Assembly (NCBI GenBank): GCA_025751475.1 | Contig: JAOWLD010000004.1 | Coordinates: 186,001-250,000, forward strand | Source: Rhodobacteraceae bacterium XHP0102 | GTDB taxonomy: Bacteria; Pseudomonadota; Alphaproteobacteria; Rhodobacterales; Rhodobacteraceae | Direction of reading: 5' to 3' | DNA length: 64,000 nucleotides | In this document: one piece after another, positions 1-8,117 of the stretch | Position numbering within the stretch: position 1 is the first letter of the stretch | Layout: each line of letters opens with the position of its first letter | Translations under genes and position numbers: made by a program | Notes under the pieces: generated by a model | Seen by the model: the letters and a program-made list of their open reading frames with translations, nothing else | Told to the model about the DNA's origin: nothing | Databases searched by the model: none

Positions 1-627
1 GCCATGGCAGGGCGCGATGCGATGGAACAGGAAATCGCAAAACGCTTTCCTGATGCTGAATATCGCGACACTTGGGTGTGGTTCCAATCAGGGCTAAATA
101 CCGATGGCGCGCATAACCCTGTCACGGGGCGCGTGTTGCAGCGCGGGGATATCCTAAGCCTGAACACCTTCCCGATGATTTCAGGCTATTACACGGCGCT
201 AGAGCGCACGATGTTTGTGGGCGAGGTGGATGCGGCAAGTCTTGGCTATTGGCAGGCCAATATCGAGGCGCATGAATTGGGCATGAGCCTGATGAAACCT
301 GGTGTCAGCTGTGCCGAGATCACTCATGCGATCAACGATTTCTTCGCGGAGCGCGATTTGCTGCAATATCGCAGCTTTGGCTATGGTCACTCCTTTGGTG
401 TCTTGAGCCATTATTATGGCCGTGAAGCGGGGCTTGAGCTGCGCGAGGATATCGACACGGTGCTGGAAGAAGGCATGGTGATTTCGATGGAGCCGATGCT
501 GACCATTCCCGAAGGTATGGCAGGCGCGGGTGGCTATCGCGAACATGATATTTTGATCATCACGAAGGATGGGGCTGAGGATATCACGGGCTATCCTTAT
601 GGCCCCGCTGAGAACGTGGTAGGCTAA
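1..627 (+). CDS. Creatinase (creatine amidinohydrolase), 5' end cut by window edge
   Basis: Hydrolyses creatine to sarcosine and urea in the cytoplasm. The open frame runs in from the left edge, so the N-terminal domain and true start are missing; the first ATG at 4 is internal. What remains is the C-terminal pita-bread domain of about 208 residues. It keeps the creatinase signatures: NTDGAHNPVT, with the first active-site histidine; FGYGHSFGVLSHYYGREAG, with the second; SMEPM, with an active-site glutamate; and GGYREHD near the end. The match to Pseudomonas-type creatinase is much closer than to generic M24 aminopeptidases, whose metal ligands are not needed here. A terminator follows directly. 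The sarcosine oxidase operon at 18875-23902 would use its product. Confidence 0.9.
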   Translation, partial: AMAGRDAMEQEIAKRFPDAEYRDTWVWFQSGLNTDGAHNPVTGRVLQRGDILSLNTFPMISGYYTALERTMFVGEVDAASLGYWQANIEAHELGMSLMKPGVSCAEITHAINDFFAERDLLQYRSFGYGHSFGVLSHYYGREAGLELREDIDTVLEEGMVISMEPMLTIPEGMAGAGGYREHDILIITKDGAEDITGYPYGPAENVVG

Positions 628-633
628 ACTATC

Positions 634-669
634 GGGCGGGGCGGTCAACAGGCCGCCCCGCTCTTTTTT
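634..669 (+). terminator. Rho-independent terminator after creatinase gene
   Basis: CGGGGCGG (637-644) and CCGCCCCG (653-660) form an 8-bp GC-rich stem with an 8-base loop. Flanking G-C and G-T pairs extend the stem, and a T-run (664-669) follows. It lies 6 bases after the creatinase stop and separates that gene from rfbA. Confidence 0.85.
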
Positions 670-742
670 GAAGTTTCTGCTTCAACCTTTCCCTGTGCAT
701 GGCATAAGCTGGGCTTAGGCTTGCAGCAGTGACGGGGAAAAA

Positions 743-1618
743 ATGGCACGCAAAGGCATCATTTTGGCAGGTGGCACAGGCACGCGCCTTTATCCGATCA
801 CCATGGCCCTGTCGAAACAGCTTTTGCCGATTTATGACAAGCCCATGATCTATTATCCGCTTTCGGTGTTGATGCTGGCCGATATCCGCGAGATTGCGAT
901 CATCACCACCCCGCAGGATCAGGCCCAGTTCAGGAACGCACTGGGTGACGGCAGCCAATGGGGCATTCATTTGGAGTGGATGGAGCAGCCGTCACCTGAT
1001 GGCCTTGCGCAAGCCTATCTTCTGGCCGAAGATTTTCTTGCGGGTGCGCCTTCAGCCATGATTTTGGGTGACAATTTGTTCTTTGGCCATGGTTTGCCTG
1101 AGTTGATGACCGCGGCAGATCAATGCGAACAGGGTGGAACCGTGTTCGGCTATCACGTGTCCGACCCGCAACGCTATGGCGTCGTGGGGTTTGACGCGGA
1201 GGGCCGCGTGCGTGAGATCATCGAAAAACCCGCAAACCCGCCGTCCAATTATGCGGTGACGGGTTTGTATTTTCTGGATGGAACCGCGCCTGAGCGGGCA
1301 AAATCCGTGACGCCGTCAGCCCGTGGCGAGTTGGAAATCACCTCGCTGTTGCAAAGCTACCTTGAGGATGGGCAGCTCAATGTCTGCCAAATGGGACGGG
1401 GGTATGCATGGTTGGACACAGGCACCCATGCCAGTCTGTTGGAGGCCTCGGAATTCGTTCACACGCTGCAAAAGCGTCAGGGCCTCCAAACAGGCAGCCC
1501 TGATGAAATCGCCTATAACAAGGGGTGGATTTCTGCCACTGATCTGGCTGCGCGGGCCGCCCTCTTTGGCAAGAACGAATACGGCGATTATCTCAAACGT
1601 CTGGTAAATGGGTCTTGA
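743..1618 (+). CDS. rfbA: Glucose-1-phosphate thymidylyltransferase
   Basis: Makes dTDP-glucose from glucose-1-phosphate and dTTP, the first step towards dTDP-rhamnose and related sugars for surface polysaccharides. At 291 residues it has the normal full length. The nucleotide-binding signature GGTGTRL lies at residues 9-15, followed by the SKQLLPIYDKPMIYYPLS segment typical of RmlA. EKPANPPSNYAVTGLYF and the GRGYAWLDTGTH sugar-binding segment follow. The ATG at 743 is preceded by a GGGG run about 6 bases upstream. The usual partners rfbB, rfbC and rfbD are not adjacent, so it is an orphan here. The -35 element of the next gene's promoter overlaps its stop codon. Confidence 0.93.
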   Translation: MARKGIILAGGTGTRLYPITMALSKQLLPIYDKPMIYYPLSVLMLADIREIAIITTPQDQAQFRNALGDGSQWGIHLEWMEQPSPDGLAQAYLLAEDFLAGAPSAMILGDNLFFGHGLPELMTAADQCEQGGTVFGYHVSDPQRYGVVGFDAEGRVREIIEKPANPPSNYAVTGLYFLDGTAPERAKSVTPSARGELEITSLLQSYLEDGQLNVCQMGRGYAWLDTGTHASLLEASEFVHTLQKRQGLQTGSPDEIAYNKGWISATDLAARAALFGKNEYGDYLKRLVNGS

Positions 1619-1645
1619 CCTTCTAGTTACTGGAACCCTTATCTG
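1615..1645 (+). promoter_or_regulatory. CueR/MerR-type promoter and operator for copA-cueR
   Basis: A -35 element TTGACC (1615-1620) and a -10 element TATCTG (1640-1645) are separated by 19 bases. That overlong spacer is the hallmark of MerR-family promoters. The spacer carries the dyad TTCTAG-TTA-CTGGAA, the same layout as the E. coli copA promoter. The -35 overlaps the rfbA stop codon. The CueR-like regulator encoded at 4147-4551 is the likely activator, in response to copper. Confidence 0.8.
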
Positions 1646-1684
1646 GTCTGGGCATGAGCCCCTTTGGATAAGTGAACCTGTTTG

Positions 1685-4150
1685 ATGTTAGACCTTTCTG
1701 TGCCGCATATTGTTCCCCTAATTATTGAGAATCTCTCTTGTGGGGGATGTGCAGCGCGCGCTGAAAAAGCGCTGAATGAATTGCCTTTTGTCGCCACGGC
1801 GCAGGTCAATTTGGCCACAAAAACGGCGCAAGTCACCGTTTCCCCTGATTTCGCTTTTCACACGATGGAGGCCGCCATGCGCAAGGCTGGCTATCCTGTG
1901 GCGATCAATCCGCAGCAAACCCGCGCGTTGCGTTTTGGGGTTGAAAACCTCAGTTGCGGGGGATGTGCAGCGCGCGCTGAAAAAGCACTGAACGCATATC
2001 CCGCTGTGGTGGAGGCCAAGGTCAATCTGGCCACCAAGGAGGCATTTGTCACCACCTTGCGTGATGTGTCCGTGACGGATCTCGCCGCAACCATGCGGAC
2101 CGCGGGCTATCCGATTGTTGAGCATGAATCCGATGGTGCAGCGGGGACTGCTTTGGGGGATGATGCCACCGTCTCTACGCAACTGCGCGATGAGCAAACC
2201 ACGCTGAAGCGACAGGTGATTTTGGCCGCTTTGCTGACCCTGCCTGTTTTCGTGATGGAGATGGGTGGGCATATCCTGCCCGCGTTTCATCATTGGCAAG
2301 TGGCCACCTTTGGACATTTCACCTTGCACCTTGTCCAGTTCATATTGACAACGATTGTCCTGTTCGGGCCAGGCGCGGTGTTTTTTCGTTTGGGTGTGCC
2401 CGCCTTGTTGCGTGCGGCGCCTGAGATGAATGCGTTGGTTGCACTGGGCACCATGGCCGCATGGGCCTTTTCAACTGTGGTCACATTTGCGCCCGCGTTG
2501 ATCCCAGAGGCCAGCCGTTTTGTCTATTTTGAAGCGGCGGCGGTGATCGTCACCTTGATTTTGTTGGGGCGCTTCCTTGAGACGCGCGCGCGCGGCCAAG
2601 CGGGGGCTGCTATTCGCGGTTTGATGGAATTACGCCCCGATACAGCCACCGTTTTGCGCGATGGAACGCAGCAGCAGATTTCCGCGGCTGATTTGCGCAT
2701 TGGCGATTTGGTTCGCGTCAAACCTGGTGAGAAAGTCGCCATAGATGGTATCGTGGTCGAAGGCACGGCGTTGGTCGATGAAAGTATGATCACAGGCGAG
2801 GCCGTGCCCGTGGCGAAGGCTGCAGGGGACACGGTGGTCGGCGGCACGCTGAACCGCGATGGCAGTGCGGTGTTTCGAGTGACGGCCACGGGCGGGCAAA
2901 CGGTCTTGGCGCAGATTGTCGATATGGTGGCCAAGGCGCAAATGACCCGTTTGCCGATTCAATCATTGATCAACCGCGTGGCGGCTGTCTTTGTGCCCGT
3001 TGTGATGGGTTTGGCTGTTCTGACCACGGCCTTGTGGTGGGTTTTTGGGCCATCGCCTGTTCAGGCCATGGTGATCGGGGTATCGGTTTTGATCATTGCC
3101 TGCCCCTGCGCGATGGGTCTGGCCACGCCTGTATCCGTGATGGCGGGAACGGGGCGCGCGGCCCAATTGGGGGTGCACTTCCGCGAAGGGCACGCCTTGC
3201 AATCGCTGCGCAAAATGGACCTTGTGGCCTTTGACAAAACGGGCACCTTGACCACTGGCCTGCCCAGTTTCATAGGCAGTTTCAATACGTGTGACGAGGA
3301 CCAGCTTATCGCCCTCGCCGCCGCAGTTGAACGTGGGTCAGAGCATCCTTTTGCACAGGCGATCATGGACGAGGCCACGGGCCGTGGTCTGCTGATCCCC
3401 CAGATGGAGGGGTTTGAAAATACCATCGGCGCAGGTGTGCGCGCAAGGGTGGAGGGGGTTGAGATTGCCCTTGGCACCGAAGGGTATTTGGCCGAGCGCG
3501 GTGTGACCGTCCCCAATATCCCACGCGATGGGGCAAGTGTGATCCATATGGCCAAGGACGGCGCCTATCTCGGCAGCCTTGCCTTTCGGGATGCCTCCAA
3601 ACGCGATGCCAAGGCGACCATCGCGGCCTTGGGTGCACAGGGGGTCAAGGTTGCGATCCTTTCAGGTGACGAGGCAAGCGCGGTTGATGCGCTGGCCGAT
3701 GAGTTGGGCGTAAGGGACCGATTTTCGCAGCTCCAACCTGCCGATAAATTGCAGCGCGTGAAAGACTGGCAGGAACAGGGTATGCGCGTGGCTTTTGTGG
3801 GGGATGGGATCAATGATGCCCCCGTTCTGGCGCAGGCCGATATTGGCATCGCCCTTGGCAGCGGCACGGATATCGCGATGGAGGCTGCGGATGTGGTTTT
3901 GGTTTCGGGCGCGCCAAGCGGTGTGGTGAGCGCGATGGCCCTATCGCGCGCAACCATGCGCAATATCGCTCAAAACCTGTTTTGGGCCTTTGGTTATAAT
4001 GTGGCGCTGATCCCCGTGGCGGCAGGGGCATTGGCGCTGTTTGGTGGTCCGCTGCTTAATCCAATGTTGGCGGCAGGGGCGATGGCGGCAAGCTCCGTGT
4101 TCGTGGTTATGAACGCATTGCGGCTGCGCCATGTGGGGGGTGGGCTATGA
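1685..4150 (+). CDS. copA: Copper-exporting P1B-type ATPase with two metal-binding domains
   Basis: Pumps Cu(I) from the cytoplasm to the periplasm using ATP. The protein has 821 residues from the ATG at 1685; a TTG one codon earlier is less likely. Two N-terminal heavy-metal domains (about residues 12-75 and 78-142) each carry CGGC. Membrane helices follow, then the transport motif CPC near residue 473, the phosphorylation site DKTGTLT near 517, the SEHP histidine-proline motif and GDGINDAP near 705. CPC assigns it to the copper/silver subgroup. Transcription is probably from the CueR-type promoter just upstream. Its end overlaps cueR by four bases. Confidence 0.93.
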   Translation: MLDLSVPHIVPLIIENLSCGGCAARAEKALNELPFVATAQVNLATKTAQVTVSPDFAFHTMEAAMRKAGYPVAINPQQTRALRFGVENLSCGGCAARAEKALNAYPAVVEAKVNLATKEAFVTTLRDVSVTDLAATMRTAGYPIVEHESDGAAGTALGDDATVSTQLRDEQTTLKRQVILAALLTLPVFVMEMGGHILPAFHHWQVATFGHFTLHLVQFILTTIVLFGPGAVFFRLGVPALLRAAPEMNALVALGTMAAWAFSTVVTFAPALIPEASRFVYFEAAAVIVTLILLGRFLETRARGQAGAAIRGLMELRPDTATVLRDGTQQQISAADLRIGDLVRVKPGEKVAIDGIVVEGTALVDESMITGEAVPVAKAAGDTVVGGTLNRDGSAVFRVTATGGQTVLAQIVDMVAKAQMTRLPIQSLINRVAAVFVPVVMGLAVLTTALWWVFGPSPVQAMVIGVSVLIIACPCAMGLATPVSVMAGTGRAAQLGVHFREGHALQSLRKMDLVAFDKTGTLTTGLPSFIGSFNTCDEDQLIALAAAVERGSEHPFAQAIMDEATGRGLLIPQMEGFENTIGAGVRARVEGVEIALGTEGYLAERGVTVPNIPRDGASVIHMAKDGAYLGSLAFRDASKRDAKATIAALGAQGVKVAILSGDEASAVDALADELGVRDRFSQLQPADKLQRVKDWQEQGMRVAFVGDGINDAPVLAQADIGIALGSGTDIAMEAADVVLVSGAPSGVVSAMALSRATMRNIAQNLFWAFGYNVALIPVAAGALALFGGPLLNPMLAAGAMAASSVFVVMNALRLRHVGGGL
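1742..1986 (+). repeat. 29-bp exact direct repeat encoding the two metal-binding loops of copA
   Basis: The 29 bases at 1742-1770 recur identically at 1958-1986, 216 bases downstream in frame. They encode the CGGC copper-binding loop and the following helix of heavy-metal domains 1 and 2. Identity at the nucleotide level, including third positions, points to recent duplication or gene conversion between the two domains rather than protein-level constraint alone. Confidence 0.85.
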
Positions 4151-4551
4151 ATATCTCCCAAACCGCCATGGCAACGGGGCTGCCCCCCAAAACCATCCGC
4201 TATTACGAGGAAATCGGCCTGATTACGCCGTCTCGCGCGCAGAATGGCTATCGCAGCTTTTCGCCCTCGGATGTGCATAAACTGAGCTTTCTTGGCCGTG
4301 CCCGTGAATTGGGATTTTCGATTGAAGAATGTCGTGCGCTTTTGGCGCTCTACGAAGATCAATCGCGCGCCAGTGCCGATGTGAAGGACATCGCAGAAAA
4401 GCATTTGCAGGATATTGACGCGAAAATGGCAAAATTGGCAGCGATGCGCGCGACCCTGTCTGATTTGGTGACGCGCTGTTCAGGCGATCATCGCCCAGAT
4501 TGCCCGATCTTGGCCGATCTGGCGATTGCGCCAAGCGGGCAGGGGGAGTGA
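4147..4551 (+). CDS. cueR: MerR-family copper-responsive regulator CueR
   Basis: A Cu(I)-sensing transcription activator of copper-efflux genes. At 134 residues it has the normal length. An N-terminal winged HTH (MNISQTAMATGLPPKTIRYY) is followed by a long dimerisation helix. The metal-binding loop reads C-SGDHRPD-C, two cysteines seven residues apart as in E. coli CueR, not the patterns of mercury or zinc MerR relatives. The start overlaps the copA stop in an ATGA arrangement, so translation is probably coupled. It should act on the promoter at 1615-1645 and so control its own operon. Confidence 0.9.
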   Translation: MNISQTAMATGLPPKTIRYYEEIGLITPSRAQNGYRSFSPSDVHKLSFLGRARELGFSIEECRALLALYEDQSRASADVKDIAEKHLQDIDAKMAKLAAMRATLSDLVTRCSGDHRPDCPILADLAIAPSGQGE

Positions 4552-4580
4552 AAAACTGCGCCACGCTTTCGATTTTGAGG

Positions 4581-4609
4581 TTGACGCTTGCCCCCGCTTG
4601 TCCTACTTC
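4581..4609 (+). promoter_or_regulatory. Probable sigma-70 promoter of tRNA-Met
   Basis: TTGACG (4581-4586) and TACTTC (4604-4609) are separated by exactly 17 bases, with the mature tRNA starting 12 bases after the -10. The tRNA-His gene has an equivalent element at 44382-44410 with the same spacing and a similar -10 (TATTTC), which supports both calls. Confidence 0.55.
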
Positions 4610-4620
4610 CGCGATGCTTT

Positions 4621-4697
4621 GGCGGAGTAGCTCAGTTGGTTAGAGCAGCGGAATCATAATCCGCGTGTCGGGGGTTCAAGTCCCTCCTCCGCTACCA
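4621..4697 (+). tRNA. tRNA-Met (CAU), elongator type
   Basis: A complete 77-base cloverleaf with an encoded CCA end. The acceptor stem GGCGGAG/CTCCGCT begins with a G-U pair. The D-arm contains TAGCTCAGTTGGTTAGAGCA, the anticodon loop is ATCATAA (CAU) on stem GCGGA/TCCGC, and the T-loop is TTCAAGT. CAU could also be tRNA-Ile2 with modified C, but the overall sequence follows the alphaproteobacterial elongator tRNA-Met. Confidence 0.93.
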
Positions 4698-4765
4698 AGC
4701 CCTTCCTTGAACATTCAGCGATGTGATTGACGCCGCAGCGGCGCTGTTGCGCCGCCGCGTTCGTC

Positions 4766-7700
4766 TTACCCCAACTCCGCCAAACGGGCGAAGGCGGCTT
4801 TGATCTTGGCTTCTTCTTCCTCACGCGCGGCGAGGTTTTCGCGAGCCTCAGCGACCACATCTTCGGGGGCGCTGGCCACGAATTTGGGGTTGTTCACGCG
4901 GCCCTTTAGCCCGCCGATTTCCTTGGCCAGTTTATCAAGCAGCTTTTGCAGGCGCGCCTTTTCCTCGGCCACATCAATCAGATCCGCCACGGGCAGGCCG
5001 AATGTGCCGCCCTCAACGGCAACGGTCACGGCCCCTTTGGGCATCGCCGTCACATGGGTCAGTTCCGAGATACGGGCAAGGCGTTCGATCATTGCGGCGT
5101 TATTGTCCCACGCGGCTTGACCGCGCGCATCGAGATCAAGTTGCAGCAATTGCACCTTAAGCCCCACAGGCACGTGCATTTGCGCGCGCACGGAGCGGAT
5201 TTCTTCGATCAGCGAAATCACCCAAGTCATCTCGCGCGCGGCCTCGGCATCGACCAGTTCCGCGCCATAGTCGGGCCAATCGGTGTGCACCAGCATCTTG
5301 GGGCGGTCTGCGATCTCGCCCCACAGCTCCTCGGTGATGAAGGGCATGGTGGGGTGCAAGAGGATCAAACATTGGTCGATCACCCATGCCATGGTCGCGC
5401 GGGTTTCCGCGATCACTTTGGGGTCTTCAGATGCGAACAGCGGCTTGGCGAATTCCACATACCAATCGCAAACGCGGCCCCAAACAAAGGCATATAGCCC
5501 GTTTGCCGCATCGTTGAACCGATATTGCGACAGCGCCTCGTCATGCGCGATGCGGGCCTGCGCGGTTTCGCCGATGATCCATTTGTTCACAGTTTGGCGG
5601 ACGGATTTTGGATCAAACCCTGCAACAGGTTTGCAATCGTTCATTTCCGCAAAACGGGCAGCGTTCCACAGTTTCGTGCCGAAATTGCGATAGCCCGCGA
5701 TGCGGTCTTTCGACAGTTTCAAATCGCGCCCCATCGCGGCCATCGAGGTCAGCGTAAAGCGCAGTGCATCTGCGCCGAATTCATCGATCAATTCCAAGGG
5801 GTCAAGGACATTGCCGATGGATTTCGACATTTTGCGGCCCTTCTCATCGCGGACCAGCGCATGGACATAGACATCGCGGAAGGGGATGTCATCGACCACG
5901 GCCAATTGCATCATCATCATGCGAGCGACCCAGAAGAAGATGATGTCGAAGCCAGAGACCAATGTGGAGGTCGGGAAGTAGCGTTCCAATTCGGGTGTCT
6001 TTTCAGGCCAGCCCAGCGTGCCGATGGGCCAGAGGCCAGAGGAGAACCAGGTGTCGAGGACATCGGGGTCGCGCTGTATTGGATATTTTCTGTTTCTGAG
6101 GTGTTCCATTATGGATTCAGGGGTAACACTCTCTACCTCAATTACTTCAACGTCATCCAAAGACTGACCAAGAGCGGGCTCTCTCGACTTCAAGTATTTG
6201 CGAATTTTCGTTTTCGCGTCCTCAAGGCTTTCCGCGCAAACCGCGTTAAGCCCCTCATATTCGGAGAAAAGTTTGTTTCCTTGAAATTCGAAGGGCGTCA
6301 AAGCATCCAAGTCTAAACCCGTAAAGTTGCTAGCATCCTGCCGCTGTGCCAGTAGCTGTTCTCGGATGGAGCCCAACCCGTTATGATACCACACAGGGAT
6401 CTGATGCCCCCACCACAGTTGGCGCGAGATGGTCCATGGTTCGATATTCTCAAGCCAGTGGAAATAGACCTTGCGGTGTTGTTCGGGCATGATGCGGGTG
6501 CGGCCAGACCGCACCGCCTCAAGCGCGGGTTCCACAATTTTTGCGGTATCGACAAACCACTGATCCGTCAGCATCGGTTCAATGACGACTTTCGAGCGAT
6601 CCCCGAAGGGCTGCGTGATGGTCTTTTCTTCGACCAAAGGCACCAGCTCATCCGCGCCTTCCGCGTCTGGTTTCAGCGCGGCTTTGCCAAGGCGCGGGTC
6701 ATCGGCGCGCGTCATCACGGCCAGACCTTCGGCGGTGATCTCTGCCACGACTGCATCACGGGCGGCGTAGCGATCCATCCCGCGCAAATGGTCAGGCACA
6801 AGGTTCAGCGCATCGACCTCGGCCTCGGTCAAGCGGCGTTCGCCATCGGCCACGGCCTGTGCAATCTCGGCCGCTTCGGCATAGGGCGCACCATCGGCGC
6901 GCAGATGCGCGCGTGTGTCCATCAGGCGATAGCAAGGGATATCGCCCCGCTTGGCCACGGCGTAATCGTTGAAATCATGCGCGCCCGTGATCTTGACCGC
7001 GCCTGAACCGAAATTCGGGTCGGGATATTCATCGGTGATGATCGGGATCTTGCGGCGCTGTTCCTTTGGCCCGACAGGAATTTCGCACTTCATCCCCACG
7101 ATGGGTTTGTAGCGTTCATCATCAGGATGCACCGCCACCGCGCCATCGCCCAGCATGGTTTCGGGCCGTGTGGTGGCAATCGAGATATAATTGCGCGTCT
7201 CGCGCAAGGTCACATTCCCGTCTGCGTCTTTCTCGACATATTCATAGGTGGCCCCATCCGCGAGCGGATATTTGAAATGCCACATATGGCCCGTCTGGTC
7301 GATATTCTCGACCTCAAGATCGGAAATGGCGGTCTCAAAATGCGGGTCCCAATTCACCAAACGCTTGCCGCGATAGATGTAGCCTTTGTTGTACATATCC
7401 ACAAAGACCTTGATCACCGCATCGTGGAAATTGCCCTCTTCGCCCGCGGGCGCATTTGGTGCGCCTGACATGGTGAAGGCCTCGCGCGACCAGTCGCAAG
7501 ATGCGCCAAGGCGTTTGAGCTGTTCGATGATCGTGCCGCCAGATTTCTTTTTCCATGCCCAAACATGGGACAGAAATTCCTCGCGGCTCATATCGCGGCG
7601 CGATTTGCCCTCCTTGGCCAATTCGCGCTCCACTACCATCTGTGTGGCGATGCCCGCGTGATCCGTGCCAGGTTGCCATAGCGTATCAAAGCCGCGCATC

Positions 7701-7906
7701 CGATGCCACCGCACAAGCACATCTTGCAGCGTGTTGTTGAACGCATGACCCACGTGCAAAACACCCGTCACATTGGGGGGCGGGATCATGATGCTGAAGG
7801 CTTCGGCATTCGGCTTGGCATTGGCACCCGCCTTAAAGCATTCCCCTGCCTCCCATTTCGCGGAAATCCGCGCTTCGGCTGATTTTGCGTCGAATGTCTT
7901 TTCCAT
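4766..7906 (-). CDS. valS: Valyl-tRNA synthetase with an extra internal insertion
   Basis: Charges tRNA-Val. From the ATG at 7906 the product has 1046 residues, clearly longer than the roughly 950 of many bacterial ValRS. HVGH lies at residues 51-54 (HIGH motif) and KMSKS near 690. A C-terminal coiled coil is rich in Glu, Lys and Ala. Between IPVWY (near residue 500) and [11 protein letters not shown] (near 612) lie about 105 residues where E. coli has about 35. The DNA there (about 6073-6390) is visibly poorer in G+C than its flanks. An in-frame ATG at 7939 has a purine-rich upstream stretch, but homologues usually begin near MEKTF, so 7906 is preferred. Confidence 0.93.
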   Translation of the reverse strand: MEKTFDAKSAEARISAKWEAGECFKAGANAKPNAEAFSIMIPPPNVTGVLHVGHAFNNTLQDVLVRWHRMRGFDTLWQPGTDHAGIATQMVVERELAKEGKSRRDMSREEFLSHVWAWKKKSGGTIIEQLKRLGASCDWSREAFTMSGAPNAPAGEEGNFHDAVIKVFVDMYNKGYIYRGKRLVNWDPHFETAISDLEVENIDQTGHMWHFKYPLADGATYEYVEKDADGNVTLRETRNYISIATTRPETMLGDGAVAVHPDDERYKPIVGMKCEIPVGPKEQRRKIPIITDEYPDPNFGSGAVKITGAHDFNDYAVAKRGDIPCYRLMDTRAHLRADGAPYAEAAEIAQAVADGERRLTEAEVDALNLVPDHLRGMDRYAARDAVVAEITAEGLAVMTRADDPRLGKAALKPDAEGADELVPLVEEKTITQPFGDRSKVVIEPMLTDQWFVDTAKIVEPALEAVRSGRTRIMPEQHRKVYFHWLENIEPWTISRQLWWGHQIPVWYHNGLGSIREQLLAQRQDASNFTGLDLDALTPFEFQGNKLFSEYEGLNAVCAESLEDAKTKIRKYLKSREPALGQSLDDVEVIEVESVTPESIMEHLRNRKYPIQRDPDVLDTWFSSGLWPIGTLGWPEKTPELERYFPTSTLVSGFDIIFFWVARMMMMQLAVVDDIPFRDVYVHALVRDEKGRKMSKSIGNVLDPLELIDEFGADALRFTLTSMAAMGRDLKLSKDRIAGYRNFGTKLWNAARFAEMNDCKPVAGFDPKSVRQTVNKWIIGETAQARIAHDEALSQYRFNDAANGLYAFVWGRVCDWYVEFAKPLFASEDPKVIAETRATMAWVIDQCLILLHPTMPFITEELWGEIADRPKMLVHTDWPDYGAELVDAEAAREMTWVISLIEEIRSVRAQMHVPVGLKVQLLQLDLDARGQAAWDNNAAMIERLARISELTHVTAMPKGAVTVAVEGGTFGLPVADLIDVAEEKARLQKLLDKLAKEIGGLKGRVNNPKFVASAPEDVVAEARENLAAREEEEAKIKAAFARLAELG

Positions 7907-8117
7907 CTGATCTGCCTTTGGGCTGCATCTGCGTGTCATATTTCCCGTCTCCCATACCCAATGGGGCGGGTGAGGCCAAGGGGCAGGGCGCTGCTTGAGG
8001 TCCGTTTTGGACAGAAAGCTGTGGGCTTTGACTGGACAGATTGATCTGGCCCGCTACTGTGCCAACCAAGGGCATAGTTGCGTCTGCGCGGCAGAGACAA
8101 TGCCAGAAGGAGGGACC

